Assembly (NCBI GenBank): GCA_019828565.1
Contig: JAHDYR010000011.1
Span: forward strand, 62,001 to 126,000
Source: Carpediemonas membranifera
Taxonomy: Eukaryota > Fornicata
Reading direction: 5' to 3'
Length of the DNA: 64,000 nt
Each line of letters starts with the position of its first letter. The first letter of the stretch is position 1. The notes below the pieces were generated by a model. The model made no database searches and was not told the DNA's origin. It saw only the letters and a program-made list of their open reading frames with translations. The position numbers and the translations under genes are program-made. This document shows, one piece after another, positions 43,201-52,576 of this stretch.

Positions 43201-45604
43201 GCCACGAACCTGGGTGCGAACGACTTCAGGCCTTGCGGGAACGCATACGTCGGCCGGTTCCTCGGGTGAGCCGCAAAGACCTGCTCGAGGAGAGCCGTCC
43301 AGCGTGCTCTGGACATGCGGTTCTGCCCGTTCTGCCCCCTGGAGAGCCAGCGGACGGCCTCGACTGACGTCAGCGTCGATCTGACTTGGTCATTAGTGGA
43401 CCACATGCCGCTGCGGTCCTCTCTGGGGACATGTTCAACGAATGTGCGGCGGATCCCATCAATCGTGGCAAGGTCTAGCCACCCCCCAGGCGCAACCTGC
43501 TGATGAGCGGCAACCAGAGCGTCAGGTCCTGTGTATACGAATGTACGTGGTTCAGGGCCTTGGCTTGCCTGCGGCGGCGGGCGAAGGGGAGGGTTGGCTG
43601 AGTCACCACGGGCATCGTGCCCGGTCTCTGACTCAGCTCTCTCCCCTTCCCCGCCTTCGACGCCCGCCAGGGAGAGGAACTCGGACACTGCGGTGTCGTC
43701 GATGTTCCTCTCCTCTGGCTGGGTGGGGGCAACCTGGGCGGGGGTCTGGCGCGTGGGCCTGTCACCCTGCGGGGCGGCTGTGGGCTGCGGCCCAGTTGGG
43801 GCAGCAGCGGAGTCGGTGGGGGCAACCTGGGCGGGGGTCTGGCGCGTGGGCCTGTCACCCTGCGGGGCGGCTGCGGGCTGCGGCCCAGTTAGGGCGGCAG
43901 CGGAGTCGGTGGGGGCAGCCTGGGCAGGGGTGGGGTCGGTAGACCGGTCATCCCGCTGGGCGGCTGCGGGCTGCGGCCCAGTTAGGGCGGCAGCGGAGTC
44001 GGTGGGGGCAGCCTGGGCAGGGGTGGGGCTCGGGGGCCTGTCATCCCGCTGGGCGGCTGCGAGCTGCGGCCCAGTTAGGGCGGCAGCGGAGACGGTGGGG
44101 GCAGCATCGGCAGGGGTCTGGCGCGTGGGCCTGTCACCCTGCGGGGCGGCTGCGGGCTGCGGCCCAGTTGGGGCAGCAGCGGAGTCGGTGGGGGCAACCT
44201 GGGCGGGGGTCTGGCGCGTGGGCCTGTCACCCTGCGGGGCGGCTGCGGGCTGCGGCCCAGTTAGGGCGGCAGCGGAGTCGGTGGGGGCAGCCTGGGCAGG
44301 GGTGGGGTCGGTAGACCGGTCATCCCGCTGGGCGGCTGCGGGCTGCGGCCCAGTTAGGGCGGCAGCGGAGTCGGTGGGGGCAGCCTGGGCGGGGGTCTGG
44401 CGCGTGGGCCTGTCATCCCGCTGGGCGGCTGCGAGCTGCGGCCCAGTTAGGGCGGCAGCGGAGACGGTGGGGGCAGCCTGGGCAGGGGTGGGGCTCGGGG
44501 GCCTGTCATCCCGCTGGGCGGCTGCGAGCTGCGGCCCAGTTAGGGCGGCAGCGGAGACGGTGGGGGCAGCATCGGCAGGGGTCTGGCGCGTGGGCCTGTC
44601 ACCCTGCGGGGCGGCTGCGGGCTGCGGCCCAGTTGGGGCAGCAGCGGAGTCGGTGGGGGCAACCTGGGCGGGGGTCTGGCGCGTGGGCCTGTCACCCTGC
44701 GGGGCGGCTGCGGGCTGCGGCCCAGTTAGGGCGGCAGCGGAGTCGGTGGGGGCAGCCTGGGCAGGGGTGGGGTCGGTAGACCGGTCATCCCGCTGGGCGG
44801 CTGCGGGCTGCGGCCCAGTTAGGGCGGCAGCGGAGTCGGTGGGGGCAGCCTGGGCAGGGGTGGGGTCGGTAGACCGGTCATCCCGCTGGGCGGCTGCGGG
44901 CTGCGGCCCAGTTGGGGCGGCAGCGGAGTCGGTGAGGGCAGCATCGGCAGGGGTGGGGCTCGGGGGTCGGTCTCCCTGGCGTCGGGCGAAGGCCTCGGCC
45001 CTCGCGTACTCGCGGGCGACGCCCGCATTCGGTGGGCTGGCTGGGCGGGGCACATGCTGGACCCGCTTCACCAAGGCGGTTACAGACGTCGTCCTCTGAG
45101 GGCCTCGGACAGTCTGAAGGAGGTTCATCCTTCTCGCTTTCACTGGGTCGATGGCGTGCTCGATCATACGCTCAAGAGCCTCGTTCGCACGTTCGATGGT
45201 GAGCGTTGATGTGAACGCCTGATCAGTGGCTGCAGCGTGCAGAATGGCGACAGCATTTGCGACGTGATCGTCGCGGCGGGAAGCTTTCACCTTGTGGCCG
45301 GGGCCGAAGCGATTTGTCGCCGCGTGAACGTAGTTGGTTATCCAAACCAAGTTGCTCACCGTGAAGAAACGCTTGTAATCCGAAATAAGGCTCAATAGAC
45401 GTTCTTTGTTCATGCAGATCTCAATAAAGGCCTCAGTATCCTTCGGCCAAGAGTTCTTCGAGCTGGAGGGATGGAAATCGTTAATCCACCGCAGAAGAGC
45501 AGCGAACAGCGCTAATCGCTTGTCAATAGACGTACCAGGTCCTTCATCGGATGTTAGGCAGGATTCGTCGCCTTGCGGCGGCGAATCGAGCAACTTTCCT
45601 CTGG
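40233..45604 (-). mobile_element. Copy 7 of the tRNA-Glu-targeted retrotransposon (longest)
   Basis: 5.37 kb between tRNA fragments at 40220-40232 and 45605-45617. Its extra length is the 13-unit Pro/Ala minisatellite. GTSIDKRL N-terminal type with a third RT variant (GQYGLGEPCGLDCM, AYQDDAYL) related to that of copy 4. Confidence 0.87.
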
Positions 45605-45611
45605 ATACCAT
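40425..45611 (-). pseudogene. Polyprotein of copy 7, a few frameshifts
   Basis: Frames 43017-45611 (N-terminal region, 13 repeats, MSRARW segment), 41276-43183 (RT), 40848-41426 and 40384-41193 (finger, endonuclease). Breaks lie near 43030, 41410 (CCCAAAAT, one A fewer than other copies), 41155 and 40535. RT motifs: VDMTNAYGTVSR, GVQQGDPISPVLF, AYQDDAYL. The finger is CPLCNAQAITWKHALSCPN. The endonuclease has KRADLKVSGERD and DDVYVDFYCG. All domains are present, so only small changes separate it from a working gene. Confidence 0.83.
43735..44960 (-). repeat. 93-bp coding minisatellite in copy 7 (13 units)
   Basis: Thirteen 31-residue units plus a partial one. A block of four to six units recurs in the same order (for example APTGP / ADAAPTVSAAALTGPQLAAA), so it expanded by unequal exchange of multi-unit blocks. 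It also leaves a 522-codon open frame on the plus strand, which is an artefact. Confidence 0.88.
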
Positions 45612-45617
45612 GGCCGA
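45605..45617 (-). repeat. tRNA-Glu 5' fragment (nt 1-13) at the copy 7 / copy 8 junction
   Basis: Identical to tRNA-Glu nucleotides 1-13; the ATG at 45611 is in frame with the copy 7 ORF. Confidence 0.85.
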
Positions 45618-46439
45618 ATTTACTTTCCCAGGTTGTCCGAACGACACGCGACTCCGCGGAATTTCGAGCAACTACTCTCGCGCAGGGGCAGGGGATGCGT
45701 TATGCGATGCGGCGATGGGGCGGGAGGCGCAGGGGGGCTCGGGGACGACGCAGCCTAGAGTGGCCGAGTCAGCCGAGTCGCGACTCCGGCATTTTGGGGG
45801 GAGGGCAGATTATTGGTGGTGCTCGGCCCAACGGGCCTTGCACTGGGAGACATAGTCCGACCAGACGGTCTGGTTGTCCGCCCAGATGGACCAGAATACC
45901 CGGTCACGGATGGCGCCCACGAGGGCCGGCCTGCGAATCGCGGCACAGAGGCGGGCGACCCAGCACTCGGTCAGACGGGACTCAGTCTCGCCCAGAACCG
46001 TGCAGGCAGCAGGCACGAAGGTGACCTGCCAGTTGCGGTACTCGCGGAGCTTCTCTAGCTCAGCCTCCCGCGGGTGCAGGCTGACCACGAAGTCGACATA
46101 GACTTCCTCGTGGACACGGTTCCCGACCACGTCTCTCTCGCCTGCCACCATGAGGTCGGCCACCTTGCGTCTGGGCGCTTCGGTATCGGCCTGCTGGTAG
46201 CGGGGGTGACGAGAGGTGAGCGCGACCTCGGCCTGGCAACGGGCCATGGGTCGACCTCTAACGTCGTCGTCGGTCAACACGGCGCTCACAGCGTCTCTAA
46301 CATGGTTGTGACGCTCGGTGTGGGCGGTTCCCTTGGTGTGTGGGCACGAGAGGGCATGCTGCCAGGTGCAGCGCTGGGCCTGACACAGGGGGCAAGTCTC
46401 GGGCCACTCTTCGAACGGGGCGACATCCAGGTGTGCCCT
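45618..46439 (-). mobile_element. Copy 8 of the tRNA-Glu-targeted retrotransposon, 3' part (continues at 58569-58643)
   Basis: The 3' UTR and endonuclease-coding end are here. The reading then jumps over the 12.1-kb TIR element and resumes at 58569-58643, where a gypsy LTR cuts it again. It closely matches copy 4. The rest of the copy is not in the window. Confidence 0.85.
45810..46439 (-). pseudogene. C-terminal part of the copy 8 polyprotein (finger and endonuclease)
   Basis: Encodes CPLCQAQRCTWQHALSCPH, RKVADLMVAGERD, EEVYVDFVVS, EKLREYRNWQVTF and ends AEHHQ, as in copy 4, though residues 155-190 (ECWVARLCAAIRRP) differ, suggesting a mosaic. It is interrupted at 46439/46440 by the TIR element, and the frame continues at 58569. 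Confidence 0.82.
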
Positions 46440-46487
46440 CATACTGTTAGAATGGCCAGTTAATCCGGGGATATACGGAGGATAAAC
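46440..46487 (+). repeat. Left terminal inverted repeat (48 bp)
   Basis: Begins CATACTGTTAGAATGGCCAG and is the exact reverse complement of 58521-58568. The 2-bp target duplication CT is at 46438-46439. Confidence 0.95.
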
Positions 46488-47308
46488 GCAAATTCCTTAT
46501 TCGTGCTTCAGGGCGTTCGAAGCAGCTGAAATGATAGATGCGAGTGCATTAATGACATATCCATGCTTGATGTAACATGTGCGAGATTGGTGGTCGAGCA
46601 AATTGCCTCTCGCATTTTAAGGTCGAAGGCAAAAGTGGTCGTACGACCAAGTGGCCTTGTCAGCAAAGTCTGTGTGTTCTAAAGAGTATCCTCTGTTGTT
46701 TTTATGCGTCAACTCCTTCTCAGTCGCCGGGAACTAATGACTGAATCAACCAATCAAAAGAATGAAGCTGTCCCCCAGAAAGCAGGCCATACTACGGTGG
46801 TATATAGTCAGTATACATCATCGGAGTATGTTCGGTTTTCTGGGGGACAGATTCAATCTTCTGTATCTCAAAATTTGCAATTTTTTTATCGGCGATAAGA
46901 TGGAATCAGAAGACTTGGCTCAGAGCTCAAGTGCACTTAGCTCCATAGAGCTGAGATCGGCAATTGGCATGATCCACCGCCGCAGAAGGTGCCCAAAGAG
47001 GCGCTGACGTTGAGCGGTCGATCATGGCCGTTTAACACATCAACGGGGGCCTCATCCCATGCAGTATCCATAACTTTTTACCATTTTCTTCTAGCTGCAC
47101 TGGTTGGCAAATGAGCATTTTGTGTCGCCTTCATCATGGCAATATTCGAGATCAAATCCAGATTTGCTTTTTTTGTGCACAAGGAGCACAACAGCAAATT
47201 CGCAAGTAATGCAGATGAAAATCAGATGAATCTTAATCAGGCACTCTCATACACACACTGCTTTAGTTTCGGAGCCAACGTCCATAAACTGAAGGAGTTC
47301 TGAACATT
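46488..47308. other. Left subterminal non-coding region of the TIR element
   Basis: No convincing gene. It holds the 83-bp inverted repeat at 46768-46850 and a short ATG-initiated frame at 46902-47008 (MESEDLAQSSSALSS) that I cannot support as a gene. Subterminal regions of DNA transposons often carry transposase binding sites. Confidence 0.5.
46768..46850. repeat. Inverted repeat with 14-15-bp arms, MITE-like
   Basis: CTGTCCCCCAGAAA at one end and TTTCTGGGGGACAG at the other enclose about 55 bases. It could be a tiny inserted transposon or a binding or hairpin structure. Confidence 0.6.
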
Positions 47309-47357
47309 GTTTCACCAATTGTGTGAAACTGGTGAAATTGTGAAATAGTGTTGAAAC
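47309..47357. promoter_or_regulatory. TTTCACCAA / TTGGTGAAA-type motif cluster upstream of the transposase-like gene
   Basis: GTTTCACCAATTGTGTGAAACTGGTGAAATTGTGAAATAGTG combines several direct and inverted copies of a GTTTCACCA motif. The same motif and the GTGAAATAGTG tail occur near the right end (58431-58470). Confidence 0.45.
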
Positions 47358-47515
47358 GGCCAGAGAAGAAGAAGGAACCCCGGCAGCGCAGTTGTAGCTG
47401 CTCTTATAGAGCTATAGCAACAGCCAAATTGTCTGATTTATCTCACAGACCGTTGCGCATGTACCTGCCTAGTTTTTGTACAAAAATCTTGTTTTTTTTA
47501 AACTCTACAGAAATC

Positions 47516-50058
47516 ATGGTTGCTCATATTGTGTTCGAGAGCCACATCGGTACAATATATGATGACCAGCCACGCTCAGTTGAGCGCATGAATTACCTTC
47601 TTGGCTGTACCTACTTCGCCATGGTCGGAATTGGCCTCAACTCCGCCAGAACAAGACCTCAGCGCGAGCAATTCTGCCAGCTCGTCCGCGAGATGGAGGA
47701 GGCGGACCTGATCTCCCAGCGCATTCACGACGCAAGGTTCTTCCGCCCTCCAGCAGACTCCCGTCCCTTCCAACGTGCCGCAACCGCACACGGAAATCAA
47801 CACCCTCCTCACCCCTGTCTTCGTACGGGACGATTACCGCACCCACGCCATCCAGGAGCGTGCTGTGCAGGACTACAACGACTCAGAGGAGCGCTCCGCC
47901 AACTTTTCTGAGATCATGGAGCTCACATCGATCCTGATGTACGTCCGCAATGGCTTCAACTCGACCCAAGAGCTCTTTAAGCTCATCAACAACATCTCCC
48001 GCCGGCTTGGAAAGCCGATCTCGAAGAACAAGACCGCGGAGGTGCTCATTAAGGACCTTGGCATTGACATGACCAGAATATCTGGTGTCTCAGAGGCCCT
48101 CACTGAGGAGGAGCGCGCCTTCGTCAAGCATCTCGTGCCGTGCAGGTCGGTCTCAGGCAATACAACATGGCGGCGTACCATGTCCGGCACGCAGTCGCGA
48201 CTTGAGCTCACGAACCGTTTGACTGTAGCCGACGGAGCCGAGCCGACTCCGTTTTTCGACCACGACCTCGTCGCCGACCACACTTGGGAGCGACCGACGC
48301 TCACCCTCCACTATGACAGCGAATCCGACGCTGTCCAGCACTACCAGTCCCTCAAAGGCAGTGTAGGTATCGCCCATTTGGGCAAGCGACTGAACAGCTC
48401 GACCTGGGACAAGGTGGAAACGGTGTGGTTCGATGGCGTGTACTATCTGCAGCAGGCAGTGCTTCACCCGGAGTGGCTCGAGTCTGACCAGACGAACTTC
48501 GAGCGTTGCTCTCGTGCCCTTCAGGACCCAGGCCATGTCGAGTTCCAACCACTAAAACTACTCCTGTGGCTCGACGCATGGAAGGGACATACCGCAACGT
48601 TCAAGATCCGCATCTACGACCCGTCAGGCTTCACGTTCCCTAACCGCATCACTCCCCCCTTCCGACTCGTTGAGTGTCTTGCCGGTGAGAAGGAGCTGAC
48701 GGAGGAGGGAAAACCTTCAACTCGTTGAGGAAGAAGTCGAGCGGATCTATCAAGCCCTCATACCGATCAGAGGAACTGACCAGGTCACCACCTTCGACCA
48801 AGTCATCGTCATGGGCGATCACGCGGCCATCAGGAAGCTGTCATCCGGCATCGAGGGTAATGGAGGGCACTATCCCCAGCCCTTCAACAGCATCCGTCGA
48901 GACCACAAGGCGCTGCACCCCATTCCGGCGCACTCTCGGGTCACCTTGCATGATTTGCTCGAGCAGAAGGCAGCGTTCCACGCCGTGCAGGCCGACCCCG
49001 ACCGTGTGCAGGACCCGAAAGAGGAGTATGGCAACTTCTCCGACAAGAGGGCCATCTTCGAGAACCGGCCAGAGCCCCGAGTCATCCACACGGAGCGAGT
49101 TGTCTTTTTGTCCTCCGATCATGCACAACTCGCACCGCCTGCTCGAGCAAGTGGCACGGCTATGCGCCAGCTTCCCCGCTGATCGGAACGCAACTGCCGT
49201 AGACAAGCGCAAGCTCCAGCGCATGTCATCCAACCGCAGTATTGACCGCACTGTCGGGTGCAACGAGCAGTCTGCTGCCAGAGTTCGCATGGCGAACACC
49301 ACGAACGAGGATTACGAGGCTCTTCCTGAGTCCGTCCAAGATATTGTGCGACTCATTGGCTATCTCCAGGCTCTTTACTACTCAACCGAGCCTGTCACCG
49401 ACAGCAAAGTCGCATTCCACTTCTTGGCCGCGTCCATGTGCCACCTGTTCCACGTCATGCTCAGTCTGCAGGCACACCAGACAAAGCTGGCGTTGCTCCC
49501 TCCTGGGCAAGCAGACAAGGCGGAGAAGCCATGTGCCCAGACACTCTATGTCAACAGCAGGCTCACTGCCCAGCCTCTTCTTCACGATCATCTCCGAATT
49601 CCTCTTTTTTTACCTCCTCGAGGAGTTCTTTTGAGAGAGAGTTCATCAAGAACCAGGAGGTCCGAGCCGAGTTGCACAGGTCGGCCATGATCGAGAAGCT
49701 GTGTTTGACCGAGCAGACCACCCTCATCTGCACGTTCTTAACGGGTATTCGCTCGTTCGGTCGCCAGGACTACTCAGTCCCCCCGCTGAACAGGCTTCGT
49801 CGTGTCCGAGTCCACCAATGCTGCAGACAAGCTCGCTCATGGTTCGCCATTCGCAGCCACATGGAGGCAAGGCACCAATTCCATGCCACGGCGGCGGTGG
49901 TGCGCCTCTTCCAGGAGCTCGTTGACGAGATGTGGCAGTACGTCAACGATTATACGGCTTTGGCATGGGACGAAGAGTCTGGGGTGATGGTTTGCGAGTT
50001 GGCAGACATGGGTGAGGAGCTTGTTTGCTGCATTTGCGGTCATGCACGCGCTGAGTAG
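47516..50058 (+). pseudogene. Transposase-like protein (TNP2/DDE-like layout), frameshifted
   Basis: About 800 codons starting at ATG 47516 (MVAHIVFESHIG), spread over frames 47516-~47760, 47775-48728, ~48715-49100, ~49100-49620 and 49620-50058. Shifts fall in runs such as GGGAAAA, TTTTT and TTTTTTT. The middle resembles the layout of TNP2-type transposases: LLLWLDAWKG (possible first Asp), FPNRITPPFRLV, then VIVMGDHAAIRKLSSGIEGN (possible second Asp) and later PPIMHNSHRLLEQ, like the D-x-MH-N motif. It is the only transposase candidate in the element. The family call rests on motif order only. A 5' intron before 47512 (ends CTCTACAG) is possible. Confidence 0.42.
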
Positions 50059-50109
50059 TGAGTAAAGGAGTTTTATTGGTCAGTACATCCCATTTGGTGT
50101 GTTTTCCCC

Positions 50110-50142
50110 CAACTACCAATATTTTTTTTCAACATTGGTAGT
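50110..50142. promoter_or_regulatory. CAACTACCA...TGGTAGTTT inverted motif before the gene at 50184
   Basis: ACTACCAAT and ATTGGTAGT form 9-bp arms around a T-rich loop, 42 bases before the ATG. A related inverted motif precedes the gene at 55775. Confidence 0.5.
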
Positions 50143-50183
50143 TTCACAATTTTCACATTACGTCACTTGTTTGGTGAAAAACA

Positions 50184-51109
50184 ATGGAAACGCCACTTCC
50201 GACATGGCTGACGATGAATTTATCGCAACACAAGGCCTATATTCAATATGTCAAGCTTTCAGACAAGTCTGAGCTCTTGCCGTCTGTCAGGGCCTTCTTC
50301 AACAGAGATCTGGCGACTTCGAACCTCGACTGTCTGAACTACTCATTCGTCATGTATGTCAGACCCACTACACTTCTTGTTAACACAGTCTCATCGCAAT
50401 TCGTGGGGTTGAGATGGACAACATCAAGGCTGCATGCCTTCTCTTCCGCGAGTCGTACAGGGAGGGGCAGACCCTGAGCGGACAACTGCACCAGGAGCGG
50501 TTTGTCATCGGCTTACGGACAGCCGTCTCCTGCAGAGGTCTTGGGTTCGCGAGGGTGCTTCTTAGCATAGCATCTGCCGAAGAACTCGTCCGACTGCAGT
50601 GCGACAAGCGACTCCAGGACATGTATGCGTCCTTTGGCCTCAAGGAGTCATCGGACCCGTCGCAGGTCGAGCAGCTGGTGGACACGGGGGGCAACCCACT
50701 TGCCATTGTCACGATGGAGGGCACGATGGGTCCCAACAAGTGGACCAACCTCGGCAAGAGCCTGACAGAGTGCTGTGGGATGATAATGCAAGGCTCTACG
50801 TTGATCCGCGTGACCAACCATGGTAATAGACTTGATCAGCACGCTCATGGGATGCCTGCTTCCGACAAGAGGAGTGTTGACTCGTTCGTGGAACGCACCC
50901 GTGTGTCCGTGCGCCGTGAACGTGCGGCAAAACGGCCTAACGTCACCCGAATCAGGCAGAAGTTGATGATTATCCGCCATTACAACCTTCGTTCTTTCAC
51001 GCTGGTCAAAGAGATCAAGGAAACGAGGACCGAGATGCGTAAGGAGAAGAAAGCCAACTTCTGGGACAGTGAATGGAATATTTCCGTTGAGGATGACGAA
51101 GAAGTGTAA
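50184..51109 (+). CDS. Unknown basic protein with a 35-nt intron
   Basis: Exon 1 is 50184-50353 and exon 2 is 50389-51109. The intron 50354-50388 has GTATGT at its donor and AACACAG at its acceptor, and removal joins ...NYSFV to ILIAIRGVEMDNIK in frame (296 residues). No domain is recognised. The C-terminal third is strongly basic (VRRERAAKRPNVTRIRQKL, TEMRKEKKANFWD) and ends acidic (EDDEEV), which suggests nucleic acid binding. An AATAAA lies just past the stop, and the next gene ends 24 bp away on the other strand. Confidence 0.7.
50354..50388 (+). other. 35-nt intron
   Basis: GTATGT...AACACAG. The flanking exons are in frame only if it is removed; the unspliced frame hits other frames quickly. 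Confidence 0.75.
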
Positions 51110-51133
51110 ATGAAATGAAAATAAAACAAGAAT

Positions 51134-51895
51134 TTATAGCTCCTGTGCCGAACACTCTAAGTAGTAATTCATGATGGCTTGGTATACCTTGCGACGCAGC
51201 ACATCACGCGATTCAGCCTCAGCACGTTCCGCATTCCGCTTGGCAATGACAGAAGTGAGCTGACTGAGTGTCTTAGCCTCCTTCTTCAGAACTCTGGTGG
51301 GTCTGGCGAAGATGAGATCCGCGTCGCGGTCACGGCAAGGCTTGCTCAGGACGAGCTTGACGTCATCGACCGTCACACCGCACGATGAAGCAGCGAAGGC
51401 ATGGACCTTAGCCCGGTAGGCGATGGGAATGCGGTGAAAGGCATCATCCATCTCGCGGACAGTCGCGATGAGTGGGTCGTCCGTGTCCAGCTCATCTGTC
51501 TGGGCGTCAAGACTGAGGAGAGCCTTGAAGCGGTGACGCTTGTCCTCATCACCGCCTCCCTGCCACTTGCGGCTGATCTCTTCGACCGACTGGAGATTGC
51601 CGTAGAGCTTGTCCTTCTTCAAGGAGGCTACTTTCATCTTAGGGACCTCGGCGGCAAACTTCTGGCTGAAGTCGACAACCCATCCGTTTGCGCGGGTAAT
51701 ATCGTCATTATTAAGGAGGAAATTGCTGATAAAGGTCTGAACGATCTCGATGGGCGTCTTGTGAGCTTTTCGGGCTGTTTTCGTGGACTTGTTGGACTTG
51801 CTCTGGCTCTTTTGCTGCGCTTTCTTGCCAAGAGCCATTCTCCTCTCCTTTTGAGCTTCAGTGGCCTGTATATTGCCTTGTTTACTTCTTGCCAT
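51134..51895 (-). CDS. Unknown protein with basic N-terminus
   Basis: 253 codons from ATG 51895. The first 50 residues are Lys/Gln/Ser-rich (GKKAQQKSQSKSNKSTKTAR), the rest is helical and acidic in the middle (SLDAQTDELDTDDPL). It ends with a helical Arg/Glu-rich stretch (VIAKRNAERAEAESRDVLRR). No known domain recognised. It is tail-to-tail with the 50184 gene and head-to-head, at 0.7 kb, with the 52577 gene. Confidence 0.7.
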   Translation of the reverse strand: MARSKQGNIQATEAQKERRMALGKKAQQKSQSKSNKSTKTARKAHKTPIEIVQTFISNFLLNNDDITRANGWVVDFSQKFAAEVPKMKVASLKKDKLYGNLQSVEEISRKWQGGGDEDKRHRFKALLSLDAQTDELDTDDPLIATVREMDDAFHRIPIAYRAKVHAFAASSCGVTVDDVKLVLSKPCRDRDADLIFARPTRVLKKEAKTLSQLTSVIAKRNAERAEAESRDVLRRKVYQAIMNYYLECSAQEL

Positions 51896-52576
51896 CGTTG
51901 TTTCCTTAAAATGCGTGTGAAAATGTGAAATGAACTGTGACTCTCGACATTGCTGCGCAGCTATGGTATTCCAACGGCACAGAACGGGTTTATAGCATGC
52001 ATATGATCCATTCTGGTGCCTTTATCCTCTATAACCAACATCAGTCCATCAAAATGAATCTTGCAACAGAATACTCATCCACACGCATCGAGAACGAAAA
52101 AGAAGCATATAACCAACATCAACAACCTAATAGAAGGCTGCATGCAAGCGTAGAGCTCTCCTAGTCAATTCTTCATTTTCACCACCATCGATCTCCACGT
52201 CAGGATGAAACCGTGCGCCCAAAAGCTCAGAGATGCCGTTATAGATGATATAACGACGTCTCTGAGCTTTTCAGCGATTTCAGTTTCTGGCCATGGATAA
52301 GCTACAAATCCTGTCAATGTTGTCCTCAGAGGACACTGAAAAATTTAATCTGTGTCCTCTGAGGACCAAATTGACAAAATCGAAAATGGAGCGAGGAGAT
52401 GTCCATCGAAAAACGGCCAAAACAGCGCAGGTGCAGAATGAGCTGAAAATCGGCCAAGGGGTAGCTCTTGGGTCTTTATGGCTGATCGGAGGTATTTACA
52501 TGACAGCTGGCAATATTTATTGAGATAAAACGTATTTCATTTTTTTCGAGAAAGTCTTCTGAGGACCAAATTGACA
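51896..52576. promoter_or_regulatory. Divergent intergenic region with hairpin and repeated promoter motif
   Basis: Holds a 51-bp hairpin (52221-52271), an inverted GTCCTCAGAGGAC / GTCCTCTGAGGAC pair (52322-52366) and two copies of a 19-mer, CTGAGGACCAAATTGACAA, exactly 200 bp apart (52359 and 52559). The second ends on the A of the start codon at 52577. No supported gene. Confidence 0.55.
52221..52271. repeat. Large hairpin with 13-bp outer arms
   Basis: AAAAGCTCAGAGA pairs with TCTCTGAGCTTTT, and inside these CGTTATA pairs with TATAACG. Its role is unknown: terminator, cruciform or binding site. Confidence 0.7.

Noticed and set aside
43735-44960. CRISPR-like array
   Set aside because: Regularly spaced repeats, but no unique spacers; the whole 93-bp unit repeats and is translated. 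The genome is eukaryotic.
43531-45099. 522-codon plus-strand ORF over the minisatellite
   Set aside because: It is the antisense of the 93-bp repeat, whose length is a multiple of three and which lacks stops in that frame. No domain; similar shadows sit over copies 4 and 5.
52293-52523. 76-codon ORF in the divergent promoter region
   Set aside because: It contains the inverted GTCCTC repeats and the promoter-like 19-mer; no domain and no conservation evidence.
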